In this document: positions 1 through 12,916 of the stretch, piece by piece
How positions within the stretch are numbered: position 1 is the first letter of the stretch
Layout of the letters: the number at the start of each line of letters is the position of its first letter
Assembly (NCBI GenBank): GCA_022059125.1
Contig: JAEUWY010000006.1
Coordinates: 930,001-994,000 of the forward strand
Reading direction: 5' to 3'
DNA from: Corynespora cassiicola
Lineage: Eukaryota > Ascomycota > Dothideomycetes > Pleosporales > Corynesporascaceae
DNA length: 64,000 nucleotides
Program-made: the position numbers and the translations under genes
The notes under the pieces: generated by a model
Told to the model about the DNA's origin: nothing
Databases searched by the model: none
Seen by the model: the letters and a program-made list of their open reading frames with translations, nothing else

Positions 1-957
1 ATGGCGTCGAGAAAGAATAGGGCTCCACCCCACAAGAACCGTGTGGAGTAGGGTTTGCAAGAGAAGATATACGAGCACGGTGGGAGCACGTACCATACGT
101 CAGAAGCCGCCGCCGACCCAAGAGACAGCAGGCGACTAGACGGGCGGGCGTCCAGGACCAGCCTGATGGAGGCTGCAGGTGAAATGATGGCAGGCTTGAA
201 GAGGCCAGCGGCCGGCGTTAGAGGAGCTAGATCAACATGAATGGTCTAGAACAGGAAGGGGGGGCTATACTGCTCTGGGGCGGGTCGAGGTATGGGGGGT
301 ATGAATCACGATAAGCAATTGGGCGGCCGGGGGCAGCAGCCGCAGAGACGAAGGCGGACGGGGGGGGGCAGGAAGGAGGTTTTTCACAGGGCTCTGGGGG
401 TGCAGCGAGGCATTGGGGCGGGTGCCATTGGGCCAGGGCGTGGGAGAGGCGGACGCTTGGGCAGCCGGGCGCGCTGAGCACAGGAACACCGCTCGATGGC
501 GTCGACGACGCGTGAAGTGAGGTTTGGGCGGGCCGTCGTCTGGGCGGCAGAGGGCCTGTCGACTGGGTTCGGCACCCCTGGGATCGGTCAAGGCCCGTGC
601 AGGGCCGGCGGGGAGGTGGAGGGGGGAGGGGGGTGTGCGAGGGGGTGTGCAGAGCGGTGCAGTGGGCGCGGTAGGGTGCGGTGCAGTGCAGTGCTGGACG
701 GGTCGAGGATGGGGAGCAGCCGCCTCGAGGCCCAGAATAGCAGCAAGCACCAGCGCCAAGTATCTTGCTCGCACGTCGCCGTCTGCAGGCCCGTCATGAG
801 CAGAAAAAACAGGCAGACAGGTCTGGCCCAGGCGCGCAAAGCGGATTAGCGCTCTCGGATTCAGCGGACCGATGGGGGGAGCAGAGCGCTGAGGGCCGAG
901 GTCTCTGTCGACATCGGATGGCGGCGCACGCTGCTTGTGCTGCTTGTGCTGCCAAAG

Positions 958-1015
958 CCAGTGCCAGAGCCAGAGCCAGAGCCAGTGCCGCAGCCAGTGC
1001 CGCAGCCGGTGCCGC
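958..1015. repeat. imperfect 6/12-bp tandem repeat
   Basis: Imperfect tandem copies of a CCAGAG/CCAGTG-type hexamer are visible, and the later part reads as a 12-bp unit CCAGTGCCGCAG. They lie in the GC-rich low-complexity region. Frames across them give runs of Gln/Ser/Cys or Pro/Glu, so no protein is claimed. Confidence 0.6.
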
Positions 1016-2336
1016 GACGTCGTCGACGACTCGAGCGGTGGTGGGAATGCACGCCCTGCTACTCAGGGCCTCGTGCGGGCTACGGCCGGGCAGCGTGCAG
1101 CGTGCGGGCAGCATGCGGCCAGTCGACGGCGCTGCCCACGACGGCGCTGTGCTGGTGCCGGTGCTGGTGCTGGTGGTACTCGGAATCGCGTTGCGTCCCT
1201 CGCTCGTCGTGCTCCACGGCTTGGGCATGGCTGGGCATGGCGGTTGGAGTGGTGGTGGTGGTTGTGCGGTGCTCTCGCGCGACAGGCATCAGACGCACCT
1301 CTCGCAAAGCCGGCGCGGGCGTGCATGCTGCTGCCAGCTGAACCTCAGGTTCAGTCCACGTCGTCTGCTCCCTGGTGCGCGCCCGCTGGCTCTGCGGTGC
1401 GGTGCTGCGGTGCTGCGCGCTGCTCCATGCAGCGGCGGGCGCCCGATGGGGCATAAATCGATCGACTGATGGCGGCGGCGGACCAGGCCCTCGCGCTGCG
1501 CTGGCCACCAAGCTTAACCATCCCATTGCCCAAACCCTTGCCCATCAACCCACCGCCCCGGAAAGCCCTACTCGAGTGCCGCCATCACAGCCCGCCAGGG
1601 GTGGGAGAACGGTCCTGACCCGGCTGCCACCGCGAGGGGCCCGGCCTGCCGTCTGCGTCTGCGCACGGGTGGCGGCCACCGGCAAACCTGGGCCTCAGGC
1701 CGACTGCCAGCATCGTGGCCAGCACCGCGCCCACCACACCCTTATGAAAATCATGCTATGATTTGCGCCGGGTCATCGCCAGGTCGCAGCGTGGACCCGG
1801 TAGCTGGGGCCATCAGCCTCCCCAGATAACTATGACAGCGACAAACCCATAAAAGGCCCGCCGACGGCTCGGGTCAGCAGCCAGCCCAGGGAGCCCAGGG
1901 AGCCCTCAGGTCCTCTATCTGGACCTGCAGTGTTGCTGCCACGCGATGCCCATGGATGTCGGCATTTACGAGCGGCCGCATCTATTCTTGCAAAATGCTG
2001 CAGCCCGTGGGCGATGATGGGCACTGCGACGCCGCGTCGATCGCCGGGGTCCTTGGCCCCAGAATTCCTACTTCACTATCCGCGTTCCCCTTGCGGTGTC
2101 GGTACCGCATCCAGATAAGGCCCCCAAATTTTTCTGCACCCCCGTCCGTACGCCAACCCTCGCGCCAACCCTCACGCCAGCGCCACACGCCCCTCTACAG
2201 CGCCGTCCGCTGCTCTACATGCCCCTACGCGCCTCCCGGGAGCCCACCAGCCTCGCCCGCCGCTGTAGGCTGCATGCTGCCACGAGGCGACAGCCCACGC
2301 ATGCGACCATGATGCCACTTTGGTCCGTCACCACCT

Positions 2337-2392
2337 GCCCTAGACCTGCCCTAGACCTCCCCTAGACTCCCCTAGACTCTCCCAGACTCCCC
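2337..2392. repeat. 11-bp tandem repeat (CCCTAGACCTG-like)
   Basis: About five degrading copies of an 11-bp unit CCCTAGACCTG/CCCTAGACTCC are seen in tandem. Later copies diverge (CCCAGACTCC). No gene overlaps with confidence. Confidence 0.6.
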
Positions 2393-5300
2393 AATACATC
2401 ACCAACAGGAAGCTCCACCCGTTCCGGGCGACGGCTAATGCACCTGGCATTCCCGTTTGGAGACGCTCGCCATCACCTGCCCCCGTGCCACGGCCACTCT
2501 TGAACCACCGCCTGCCACGCTGCGCTTTGCAATCTCCAACTGACGTCCCTCCGCCGCCTAGGGACGGATGCGAACGGCCCAATGTCCTCCCGTGCGCCCA
2601 CGCCCTACCCCTGGCCGTGTCTTGCAATCTGCCCTCACCTTCGTGTTGGCCGCCCTCACGACACGGCATCCCAACTCACCTCGACCGCGGCGATCGTGAA
2701 GCTCGTAATCTACCAAATGCACTCCTATCACGAGGCCGAGACATGGCTCCCTCTTGGGCTTCTACCTGCCTCGTCCATGACATCTTCGCATCTATTTTGA
2801 GAATTTCCCGACCCTCCACATGTGGCGTCCGCAAATCATTTCTTGCTGCGAAAAGCAATACAGCCAGCTACCCCATCTCCAAGCCCGACCTCGGAAGCTT
2901 CCGAACCTCGCCTTGCCATCTGCCACTCGTGAGACCGGTCCCATACAACGCGATGTGTGCCCAATATCAATACATGAAACATGTCTAATCATTATGCTTT
3001 CTTTGACTGCCTTCTTCGCAAAGCAACAACAAGCACCACCCTATGACAGGCTTCCCCGCCTACGCAGGGGTGAGAGCTAAATACATGTCTGAAGCAGCCA
3101 CCAGCAGTACGGCGCCCGTGGCGCCCACGAGTTCTGCCCTGCTTTCGGGGCGCCGTGACCGACCCAAGTTTTGACCATGGCGACCAGTTTCGATTACCTG
3201 TTTAGGCTAATTTTAGCGAGCTCGACCGTCTGGGGCCATGCCAAAAAGCTTGGGGCTTTTCGGCGCGCTAAGGAAAATCTTCCCGTCGCTAAACTTTGCT
3301 AACTGATTCAGGGCGATCTCCAATAGCCTCCATCACGTGCAGTCTAACGCGAAAGGAATGTTTTGCGAAACGGCACGTGATATGCGGAGCTCATGGGAAA
3401 TGGTCTCCACAATGCACTTTCCGTCATGTCCATTCCCTGATGCTCAGAATTCGGGCCACGTCGCTCGAGAAAAGGGGGCAGAGAGCATCCCCCGAGCACG
3501 TTCGCTTTCCCTGGCAGCCTTGCTGTAGCCACCGCTGTCAAACCGTCACCGGCGCCCTTTTTCGTCCCGAATGACAGGGCGTCCACTGTTCAAGCCAACT
3601 CAAACGGTGGTGCCTGTTGGCGGGAGATGGCTGAGGGCTCCTGCTTCTGAAGCGTCTACTCTCCAATAGTTCATGAGCCCTTCAGCCGTTTCCAGCCATA
3701 TCTCGGGCCATTTAACCAGAGGACCTGCGCCAAACTCATCCACAATTGAGCCCAGCTGTTCAACAGTGGGACGATATCTCAGCTAGAGCCAAAGCTACAC
3801 AATCAAAGCCTCAAAGCACAGCCCTATCTGGGGGAACCTCGCCTGCCCCAGCATGCTGTCACCGGTGACACACATACACAAAAAGTTAGCATTGCGGGTG
3901 CAACGTCGATCCATTTAGGCTCACCGGTGGCACGCCCTCGAAGCGAACGTCTATATATCGCCTAGCATCATGTCCATGTTGCCCTTCGGTGAGGGCGCAG
4001 TGCCTCCTCCGGTCACTGATTCGAGAGTCTGACCGCCAGCCGGCAGCGCCTTCCTATCAATTTCGTATGCGACGTCATTCAGTGCTCTAGCGATACAGAT
4101 CCATCATGCACCACTTTGTAAACGGGCTCTTCAACTCACAATAAGATTCGTCCAAGCGTCACAGAGAAGGGCCATCTCCCCTAGCGCTCCACCCCAGTGA
4201 CTCCCAACTAAGCTCATCCCCCATGTTCGCATCCATATCAACCAGGATCCCCGTTTCACCGCTCGGTAGGATTTCCGTCTAGCTTACTTTGGAAGCAAGG
4301 GCATAACCCCCAGCCATACGCTTGTTCTGACCTCATCTTACGTTTTGTGGCCTACTTTACCCTACATGCGAGAGAACTTACCATGCGGGAACTGCCGCTT
4401 CCAGCGACTGGCTTCCTATTTCGTAATTCACCGCAAAACTATATGCATTGCTCTGCTCCCATTGAGATTGGATCTATGCACCGCCTCAGGCTAAAGCTCA
4501 GCTCAGGGTTCAGCTCGGCGTAATACGCACAGCTCGAGCGAGGCTGCGCACAAGGCTGTACCTCCCGCAAACATCCGCAACCTCACACCCAGGCTCGACT
4601 TGCTCTACATGAACTCGAACAACGCATCTACATGGTGAGAATCTCGTAACAAAACAGGGCATACTCTCTTCCACGCCGGAGATTATCGCCTCGACTCACC
4701 GGCCCAGGAAAAAGAATACGAATTCAGCCTCGGAAACTCGGATAATCAACTGCCCAAACTTCCCAAACTGCCCACCTCACCGGCTTCTTCTTCCCTAGCC
4801 CCAAGATAATAGTTACGAACGCGTGGGGTGTCATCGGCGGCTTAGGCCATCAGTACAGAAATGTTTTTCTTGTGGAACAATGCCTCTCCCCTTCCTATCT
4901 CGGCTTACTGAGCCGCATCTTACGTGCAGATAAGGTGGGTAAATCCATGCTGCAGGACATTGGTATCACAGCATATCGCAGTGGCAGCTTATTAAGTGTG
5001 CAACGTGTGCGACACAATGCGTGGCTCAGTAATCGAGAAGTTGAAAGGGAGAGAGAGAGCGACACATGCCAGCTGAATGTCTGGGTGGGTGATTTGCGGT
5101 GGCGATGCGCAGAGGAGGCACAGTGTATATATGGGGGGCGGAAATGGCTGCGAGTTGATGGCTGAGGAATGAGATTTGTAGATGTTGTTTTCGTGATTGG
5201 GATTGGATGGCATGGGCGTTGTTCAGCTGGCATCGCCTGGCCAAACAACTCGCGGCAATGCGAAGGACGCATGGGATGAGATATAATTAACAATCGTCGA

Positions 5301-7211
5301 AATCTAGATTCGACGTGATTGAGGCTTCTTCTTATTGAATGGTCATGTCATGAGGGATTGACAACCCACATTCGGATGGTTTGCTGCCTGAGTGCAGCAG
5401 AGTCAACCCATTCATACCCCCTCGGTTTCTTCTCGAAAAATGTCTACTGTCTTCAAATCTCCAGTGAACCACGAGAACCAACAAAGTCTCCCTATTCTTC
5501 ATAAAGGTCTTCATTGTCAATACCATGACACGACCCTTTCCTGCAATCGTGCTCGGTGAAGTTGTACCGTGAACATTTGATTGCTCTCAAGCTACCAATG
5601 TCATCATTATCCCTACTTCCAGGCCTGAATTCAGAATTGAGACTGCATTCACTGTCTAAGCAGCAATTCTAAACAAAGTAGCTCCTTTGCATACATCTGT
5701 ACAGTCGTGAGATTACTTTTACTATATATGTCTCTTTGTTTATTTTGAAATATATGTAAATTAATATCCCAAAACACTAGGGCGCAATCTAAGAATAACA
5801 TTATATACTTTACACGAAGAAGTCAGTCGTATCATTTATCAATGTGACATTTTACAAAAATTATCAGGGATAGAAGAGCATTGAGCAAGACTAATCTGTA
5901 CTGTAATCTGTACATGAGACTATCCTGAGAAAATGATGCCATTTAGTCCCCTTGACTAGCTGAACTAAAGTATGACACCACACTAGAAGAAACGAGCAAT
6001 GGCTGCCTCTCACCTTGGTACGACATGTCTCCTGCGAAGACTACATCAATATATTACTCTACCCCCAACCCGCCTTTCTCCCTAACCCACACAAGCCTAC
6101 CAAACACCCGCGTCCCCTGACCCCAACAGACTTCCCCTCACAAGCCCACCCCAAAGACACAAGCCTATACCCCATACCTTCGAAGGCCCCCTCTTTACCC
6201 CATCACAGAAGCCAACTTGATCTCCACGATAGGATAATTCAGAGACAAAGAAGAAGAAAACAAACACATGCACATCATCAACCCACCCGCTCAGCCCCCC
6301 GCAAAGGGCCCCACTCCACCAAACCGAAGTTAAAAAAAAAAAACATCGACGAACCCATACATCATTCACTAAACATTCTACCCATATCTCCCCAACGTCT
6401 CCGAACCCCCACAACGGGGAAAAAAAAGGGCACTCTATAAAAATTTTATCCCCGCAAAGTAAATCATCATGAAAAAGAAAAAAAAGATGAGAGAAAAAAA
6501 GAATCCATAGTCTCGAGCCCGCACCTTCAAATCCGCCTGCTGGAGAGCATCACCGTCATAATCACTGCTCCCTTCCCACGAAGTCCCCCACCCACACAAC
6601 GCATCTAAAGCGGCCGGAGGGTAAAGAATCCTAAAATGAGGGGCTTTGACTCTCCATGATTGCAGTGCATCAGAACGCAGGTCCTCGCGGGTGGGTATTC
6701 ATCGCACGGAATCCTCCAAAAGAAGCGGGTTGGATGGAATTCTTATTAGGGTATTTCTGTTGTTTTTTTCGGTTTCAGATCGATTCATTCTACAACTCGG
6801 GGAAGAGAGCCAACGTTTTGCACATATGCTGTCTGTCCGTCTATGCTCGCTTGCTTGCTTTGCCCGCCTACTCGCTATGCTGCTCGGCGCTCGGAATTTA
6901 AAACCTACAAAGATGGGCTTTGGAAAATGATTTAGTTGATGCTTGAGAGGTGGAACAAGGGAGAGAGGGCTGGCGCGTACAGTGTGGGTGCGTTGACGCC
7001 AGCCGAAAATCCCTCGTCTTCTGAATACTCCTTCTTTTCCCCTTCCACATGCTCACGCTATAGCATTCGCCGGACGAATTCGCATTTTGATCATGGTGAA
7101 ATTGAATACGGGCCGATGGCGCATACAGTAGGGTGTGGAAATGCCGGTCGAATGCCTTGATCCTCCATTCTCTGCCTACCTCGATTAGATAATCTGTGCT
7201 CCTAATGAGCT

Positions 7212-10200
7212 TTAGCCCGAAAACTTGAATCTGCTAGCATTCCGTCGGCGGAAGCTCGTAGTAAAGTCCTGCAACGTTGTTCGAATCATTCGAATGTCGC
7301 CACTCTGAACACGCTGTTGGATATTATTGAGGAATCGCTGGGACTCCTGCGGTGTGAGGTTCGTTGATCCAGCGGGGAGCATGCTCAATGTGGTGGTAAC
7401 TGATGCGGTAGTGCGCTCCGCCATGAGCTCAAACATATCAAGGAGCACAGCCGATGCATCAGGGAAACAGCCTTCGGGGAAGGTGAACATCATTCCGTTC
7501 ATGATGCGCTGCACGAGATCAAGATTAGCCTTTTCGACCAGCTGCTTGACGCGCTCTTGCACTGGCAAAGGAACATTCTGGCGGCCCTGGTCAAAGCTTG
7601 ATGTCGGAGGACTATTCCGACCGTAGCTTAGAAGGTCACGGAGGAAGTGCAGGGTGGCGATGATGGGCTCCTCCTTGAGAAGAGTGAGAGAGCTGCAGGC
7701 GGCAAGAAGGATGGTTTCCACGGTAGGTGACATGACCGACTGCGTGGGATAGTAGAGTGTCATCTCGGCCGCCAGTCGGAAGAAGTCCTCGATGACTATA
7801 TGAAATGTTAGCACGGCGTTGTTATATAATCTACCAGATAGTGGGTACGCACGGTCGGGGAGCTCCTCTGGGGGGAGTTCGCCTATGATCTTCAGGAAAG
7901 TTGTTGCTTGTTGCTCGTAGAATTGGCAAACGCTGTTGGCCAAACTGTCGTCGACTTCGTCAAGGCTCTGGGAGAACTCGCGAACGATAGAGGCGGTGGC
8001 CCACAGGAAACAGCCCTGTCGTGAAACCTCAAAGCCTTGAACAAGTTTGTTCGCAAGATCGGGGAGTAAGGGTCGCATATGAGTCTGATAGGAGAGCACC
8101 ATGTACCGCCAGCATCGACACACACGTTCAAGGATGGGAATGCTGTTGCAGAAATGGGTCATGATGTTGGCCAAGACAGGGAATATCTCTTGGCAATACT
8201 TGACAGCAGGGTGGTCCTGATCGGGGGAAACGTATGGCCGGACGGTATCAATGAAGATTGTTACCAAATTGATCTTGTCTGCAACCAATTTCTGTTGGTG
8301 TTCGTCCGCGGCCTGACCTGCGATGGCGACGAGGTTCTGCATCACTGGGTCGCAATACAACTTGAGAGATGCATAGAGCTGATCGATGGGTAGCTTAGAA
8401 ACGACGGAGGCCACACCATCTGTGATCTCCTCTTGGCTGCTGATCGGGAGGTTGTGGAGGTGTTTGGCGTAGAACTGCTGAAGAGGGACAAGGTAGTCCA
8501 CGAGAAGGCTTGCGCAGTCGTTGCAGAAGAACTTGAACGAGAGAGCTGCTGCTCGGATAACATCCTTGGTTGCATGATCAAATGCGGCCATGATGTAGTC
8601 AAGCTGGGGCTGGAGTGTCTCAGGGTGCTGTGCAGTCCATTCCGTGTACCGACCCAAGGCCATGACTGCCTGGAAGCGAAGTTTCTCGTGGTCTGGGATG
8701 GCGACGATGAGGGGAATCAGACGAGGCAGCATGAGAGATTCTTCTGGTGGAACCATGCGGCCCATGGCCCGTACGGCAAAGAGAGGAGCTTCCAGCTTTT
8801 GCCACTCCGGAACGTTGTTGGGTGCTGCTCGAGGACCATATGTCTGAATCCATGTTTGGATGAGATCGTACGGCTTTTGCAGACAGTCGGAAACACCCAA
8901 AACTTCGCAACAGTCCTTGAGGACATCGCCCATTTGGTGACGGAACTCACGGAACTTCTCTTCTTGCTCACGGTCGCCCTCGAACAGATCCTTCTCGTCT
9001 CCACCCTCAGGTTTTGGATATTGAAGATGGCCAACCATGATGTCCACAAGTTGGGAGTAGACGCCGAGACACAGCCGCCTGGCCTTTTGATATTTTTCGA
9101 GGGTCAGGTACTGCTTCAGATCGTACCAAAACTTGAAAGTGTGGGAAATGGCATCCCGTTCCTTATCGAGAGCACATGTCTCCAGGATAGCCTCTACCAA
9201 ATCCTGGAAGTCGGTAGGCAAACGAGCGATCAAAAGGACCCATGACTCTCCAGCTTCAGCAAAGATCTTGGCGATGCCCCTGAAAGTTTCGGTATCTTCC
9301 TCCCTGGCAGACTCTGCTATCTTCGGTCGGAGGGCGACTACTTGAGGGTAGAGTGCGAGAATGATTTCCATCGTCTCATCCACGTCTCGGGTCTCGCTGA
9401 TGATGGCGCACATGCATTCCACCGCAGCATCAAAAGGTTCGGGGACGGAAAGGGCGTCTAGGACGGCTTTCAGGAGTGGGGAGCGAACGATGTTGCTCAG
9501 CGGGATCTCGCGCATCCAGGAGGTGATGCAGTTGAAGAGCTGAGGGTTCTGAGAGGCGGCGGCTGTCTTTGTGAGTCTTACGAAGGAGATGAGAGATGGA
9601 ACTGCTTACGCGATGACTGGGCATACTGAATGAGGAGAGTGAGTGCTTGTTCCGCATTATTCTCCAAGAGCTCGGCCGTTCTCAAGGTCAATTCGGATTC
9701 CTGGTGCAGGGCGTTAGGGTCTGACTTTTCTTGACGCCGAGCGATGGCCGGCTTGGACATACCGTAAGGTTGATCTTTCGGCCATGGGTGACTTCTTCGG
9801 GGAGGACGCGAAGGAAATCCAAGAGGCACGGCAGTGTAGACGGGTCTGATCCCAAGGTGGTGACGACAAGGTCGAGAACATTCTTCCACTCAGTCATCTG
9901 GATTGCCAGGTTGGCCAGGCAAACGCAGAGTTGCAGTCTGATGGGCTTGGGCCCGGCATGGAAGGTGGCGAGGAGCCTCATGATGGTATCGCGAAGGCTG
10001 GCGAGCGAGTCGCGGGGCAGTTGATGCAAGTCGTAGATGATCTGGGTGGAGTGAGATCAGCAAAGAGCTAGGGAGCTGCAAGGCAGCCTGGAGGGTGAAG
10101 ATACCTTTCCCTTCAGTGTCATGGCAGCGAACAACTTCGCAGCAGCATCCACCGTGTTTGAGTCCAGCATGGCGATGGTTGCCTCCCAGGCTTCTTGCTA

Positions 10201-10379
10201 TATCCATGTCGTCAGCCTGCCGTGTTGCGAAAAGGCGCCTGGGGGTTGCGTACCGACTTCTGGAACTGCTCGAGGAAGTTGTGGGCCTGCTCTTTCTGCG
10301 CGCGGTCCGCCCCCGACTGCATCGTATTGTGAGCTGCCAGGACAGGTCCGAAGACCTGCTGCACTCCGTTGGTGGCCAT
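7212..10379 (-). CDS. mtr10: importin-beta family nuclear import receptor (Mtr10 / transportin-3)
   Basis: Karyopherin of the transportin-3/Mtr10 group, which imports SR-type and Npl3-like RNA-binding proteins into the nucleus in a Ran-GTP-controlled way. Six exons are inferred: 10379-10254, 10197-10105, 10041-9763, 9700-9610, 9562-7853 and 7795-7212, giving 960 residues, the usual size. The N-terminus has the family pattern, including an AHNFLEQFQKS segment and later NPQLFNCITSWMREIP. The rest is all-helical HEAT-repeat sequence. The last intron (7852-7796, 57 nt, branch GCTAAC) is a multiple of three, so the unspliced frame stays open and would wrongly add residues; splicing restores ELPDLIEDFF. 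The start ATG is the first in exon 1. It is divergent from SmE, with about 550 bp between the starts. Family assignment is firm; exon borders are by eye. Confidence 0.93.
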
Positions 10380-10933
10380 GATAGTCGTCCCTCACAGGCA
10401 GAAAGGCAAGCGGAGGTCGCTCAGAGAGGGGCGATGGCGGGGCGGGGTGTTATATGGCGCGCATGCACGGGCGGGACGCGGGAGCGCTGCTGATGGGAAG
10501 CGGCGAGGAGAGTTTGTGCAGCAAGCAGCAAGCGCGGGCGCGGGCGCGAGAGGGCGTGATTGTGGGGGTGGGCAGAAAGTTATGAGAAGTTGGCTCGTTG
10601 CTCGACAGTCGGCGCTGGCGACGGCCGTCCCGCAAAACGGTCTTGGCGTTCGCTTCGCGGGCAGCGGGAGTCGATCCAAGGGCAAAAGCTCGACCTCAGA
10701 CATTCACCGCGACAGCTCCATTCCTCGACTGCCCCCACCCACGTCGCCCACGCCGCCCGCGCAAACCCCAGCCCGCCAGTGTCGCACGCCCTACCCCGAA
10801 GCGAGCCTTTTTCTTCCTCGACCCGCTCTCGGCCGCCCATCTGTCGGTCGACTGTTGCTCCCGCCAGCTCAGACGTGACGCGAAATCGCTCTCAACACCC
10901 TCCTCAGCTCCCCCCACAACCAGCTTCACCGCC
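10380..10933. promoter_or_regulatory. shared divergent promoter region mtr10 / smE
   Basis: This 554-bp gap separates two divergently transcribed housekeeping genes. It is GC-rich, with a C-rich, pyrimidine-rich stretch before the SmE start. I saw no convincing TATA box. Open frames in it are low-complexity and not supported as genes. Confidence 0.5.
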
Positions 10934-11442
10934 ATGACTGGACGCGGAGGTAAGCATATCTGCCTGATCTCTCACATTCTGGACCACATTGCTAACTCGA
11001 TCGCAGGTCGCGGCGGCGGAAAGGGTCAGTGCCTAACCATTCCCTGGATAGTTGATAGCTTCTAATCTAACTGGCTTCTAGTGCTCCTTCCCCCCATCAA
11101 CTTCATCTTCAAGCTCCTTCAGTCTCGCTCCAATGTCTGCATCTGGCTTTACGAGAACTTGGGAATGCGCATCGAGGGCAAACTCAGGGTATGGGATGCG
11201 CAAACAATATACACTGTACGACTAGAGAAGCTGACACTGCGCAGGGCTTTGACGAGTTCATGAACCTCGTGTTGGACGATGCTTTCGAGGTCACGTTGAA
11301 GACCAAGGACACCCCGGAGTCCAGGCGTAAAGTCGGTAGGTTTCTATCCAGACCCATGTTTGCCTGCATGAACACGTTTAACATGGCAACAGGCCAAATC
11401 CTCCTCAAGGGTGACAACATCTCTCTTATTCAGCAAATCTGA
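10934..11442 (+). CDS. smE: small nuclear ribonucleoprotein E (SmE)
   Basis: Core spliceosomal Sm protein, a subunit of the heptameric Sm ring on U1, U2, U4 and U5 snRNAs. Five exons are inferred: 10934-10949, 11007-11024, 11082-11188, 11245-11335 and 11393-11442, giving 93 residues, the normal SmE length. A Gly/Arg-rich start (MTGRGGRGGG) precedes [14 protein letters not shown] and the Sm1 segment with [15 protein letters not shown]. Then comes [16 protein letters not shown], and the Sm2 motif [11 protein letters not shown] lies at the C-terminus. The first two coding exons are only 16 and 18 nt. The gene is convergent with the cyclo-ligase gene, with 140 bp between stops. Confidence 0.95.
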
Positions 11443-11582
11443 TTGCCCTGTTCATCGTCTCCGATTCGGGCCATTCACATCCATTGCGACCGCACAAACC
11501 TAGGCTTCACGGGGCGCGGCGCATATTGGAATTTGGTTGTTGCGGTCAGACCGACAAGAGTTGCTTTCCGAGAATGTTCTGG

Positions 11583-12420
11583 TTAAGATAGAGAGCGGCG
11601 GATATCTCCGTTTCCGACTATCAGGGCGTCTAGACGATAATCTGAGGCGTCCATGGGGACGGTGGAGTCTGGCGGGAGCATCTGCTCAGCCAGAGAGAGA
11701 CCAACTGGATGTGGTTAGTTAGAACGCCCACCCAAAAATGATACCATGAGTTCTTACCACGAAAAGGCATCTGCGATATTTTGTGACAACGTTGGAGGAA
11801 ATAGTCGTAGAATCCCTTTCCGTGACCCAGCCTGCCAAAGGCCGAATCGAAGGCCATGCCAGGCATGATAATCAAGTCCAACCCAGAGCCCTCGGGGACG
11901 ACATGGAAGTCGGCGCCATCAGTAACGCCAGTGGTCCCAAACGAGTTCGCACGTGATGCTATCGACTCCTCGCTCGGGGTGGGTATGCCCCAGCCGTCTG
12001 GTTTCAGCGATTCGAAATCGGCCATGGACTGCAGCTCCACCATGTCCATGATAGACTTGGGCTGGCCGTCTCTCTGGGTGCTCGGCCTGTACGTGTAGGG
12101 GATGAAGACGCGCTTGCCCTGCTGCAGGGCATGGTGCACGATGCCCGTGGTGGATATCTCTCCCGACGGCATAGACAGGTAGACGCTGATGCGCGAGGCG
12201 GCCTGGTACTCGGGCATAGATAGCAGTGACTTGGTAGCAGTAGACGCTGGGTGGACTGTCAGTGCCCCTCATTCCAAGGTTCAGGCCCTTGACACGACAC
12301 GACGCGTGCCGCCAGGATGGACGCACTCTGCGATGCCGCGGCGGCATCGGGCAGGTCCTTGAGGACGGCCTTGATGCTCTTCCGCAGGTCCTTCTTCAAC
12401 GCAGCCATGGAGGCGGCCAT
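11583..12420 (-). CDS. fau1: 5-formyltetrahydrofolate cyclo-ligase (MTHFS)
   Basis: Converts 5-formyl-THF to 5,10-methenyl-THF using ATP, returning stored folate to one-carbon metabolism. Three exons are inferred: 12420-12327, 12246-11758 and 11704-11583, giving 234 residues. The family landmarks are in order: MAALKKDLRKSIKAVLKDL, MPEYQAASRISVYLSMPSGE, then FIPYTY, LDLIIMPGMAFD and the GRLGHGKGFYDYFLQRC motif. The first splice (donor GTGCGT) is preferred over later donors because it keeps frame and the usual spacing before MPEYQ. The last exon encodes DASDYRLDALIVGNGDIRR, which an unspliced reading would miss. A second Met is at residue 5, so the start could be four residues later. Confidence 0.93.
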
Positions 12421-12916
12421 TGTGCGCAGTAGTTCCGTTACCGTGGTGAGTGTGCAATTTTCGCCGAGCTGGGAGGGTGCCCAGGTGATTGCGCGGCGAA
12501 TTGTGAACGGGGCCGCCGATCGAGGGCTATCAGACTCAACGAGTGCGAAGGCGATATCTCCGCGCAAATGACACTTGCTGGATAAGAGCACAAACGTGCT
12601 TCAGAGTGAGCACGACGCAAGGACAGCTCCCAGCATGCGGCCATGAATCGGCGATGGCGACGCTGCGGCTTCGCGATCTGCCACTAGCCGCAGCCCGAAC
12701 CTTGTACCCTGTCGCAGCCGCCGGCCTGCATTCCACCTTTCCTGCCTTGTCACCTTGCCTTGTCACCTCCTTGCCAAGTTCGACCGCGAATTCAACCTCG
12801 ACCCTCCAGCCTCCGCGCCCTCGACTCCTTCTCGCCCTGCCGCCGCCCTTTGCCCTTCGCTGTCCACACCCGCCGTCGCTCTGCCCACCGCCCACGCTCG
12901 TTCTGCGCCCGCAACC
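12421..12916. promoter_or_regulatory. divergent promoter region cyclo-ligase / ROT1
   Basis: This 496-bp gap lies between two divergent genes. The ROT1-proximal 200 bp is strongly C/T-rich on the plus strand, as in many fungal housekeeping promoters and leaders. No clear TATA box is seen. Confidence 0.45.

Larger units (their letters stand above)
1..7211. other. gene-free region, GC-rich then AT-rich
   Basis: I could not support any gene in this 7.2 kb. The first 3 kb is very GC-rich and low in complexity, with overlapping open frames on both strands that are rich in Ala, Arg, Pro, Gly and Cys. These look like composition effects and resemble no family. From 3.6 to 4.9 kb there is almost no open frame. 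From 5.7 to 6.5 kb the DNA is AT-rich or shows strand-biased C-rich and A-rich tracts. It may hold regulatory DNA, untranslated leader or non-coding RNA of a gene outside the window. Confidence 0.5.

Noticed and set aside
265..1548. Several 90-230 residue open frames on both strands
   Set aside because: All are Ala/Arg/Pro/Gly/Cys-rich and overlap each other in a GC-rich repeat-bearing region; none has a recognisable motif.
6015..6440. Plus-strand frame of 141 residues, Pro/His/Lys-rich
   Set aside because: It follows a C- and A-rich tract; the composition explains the absence of stops and no domain is visible.
9135..9245. Plus-strand open frame continuing across the mtr10 exon
   Set aside because: Antisense shadow of mtr10.
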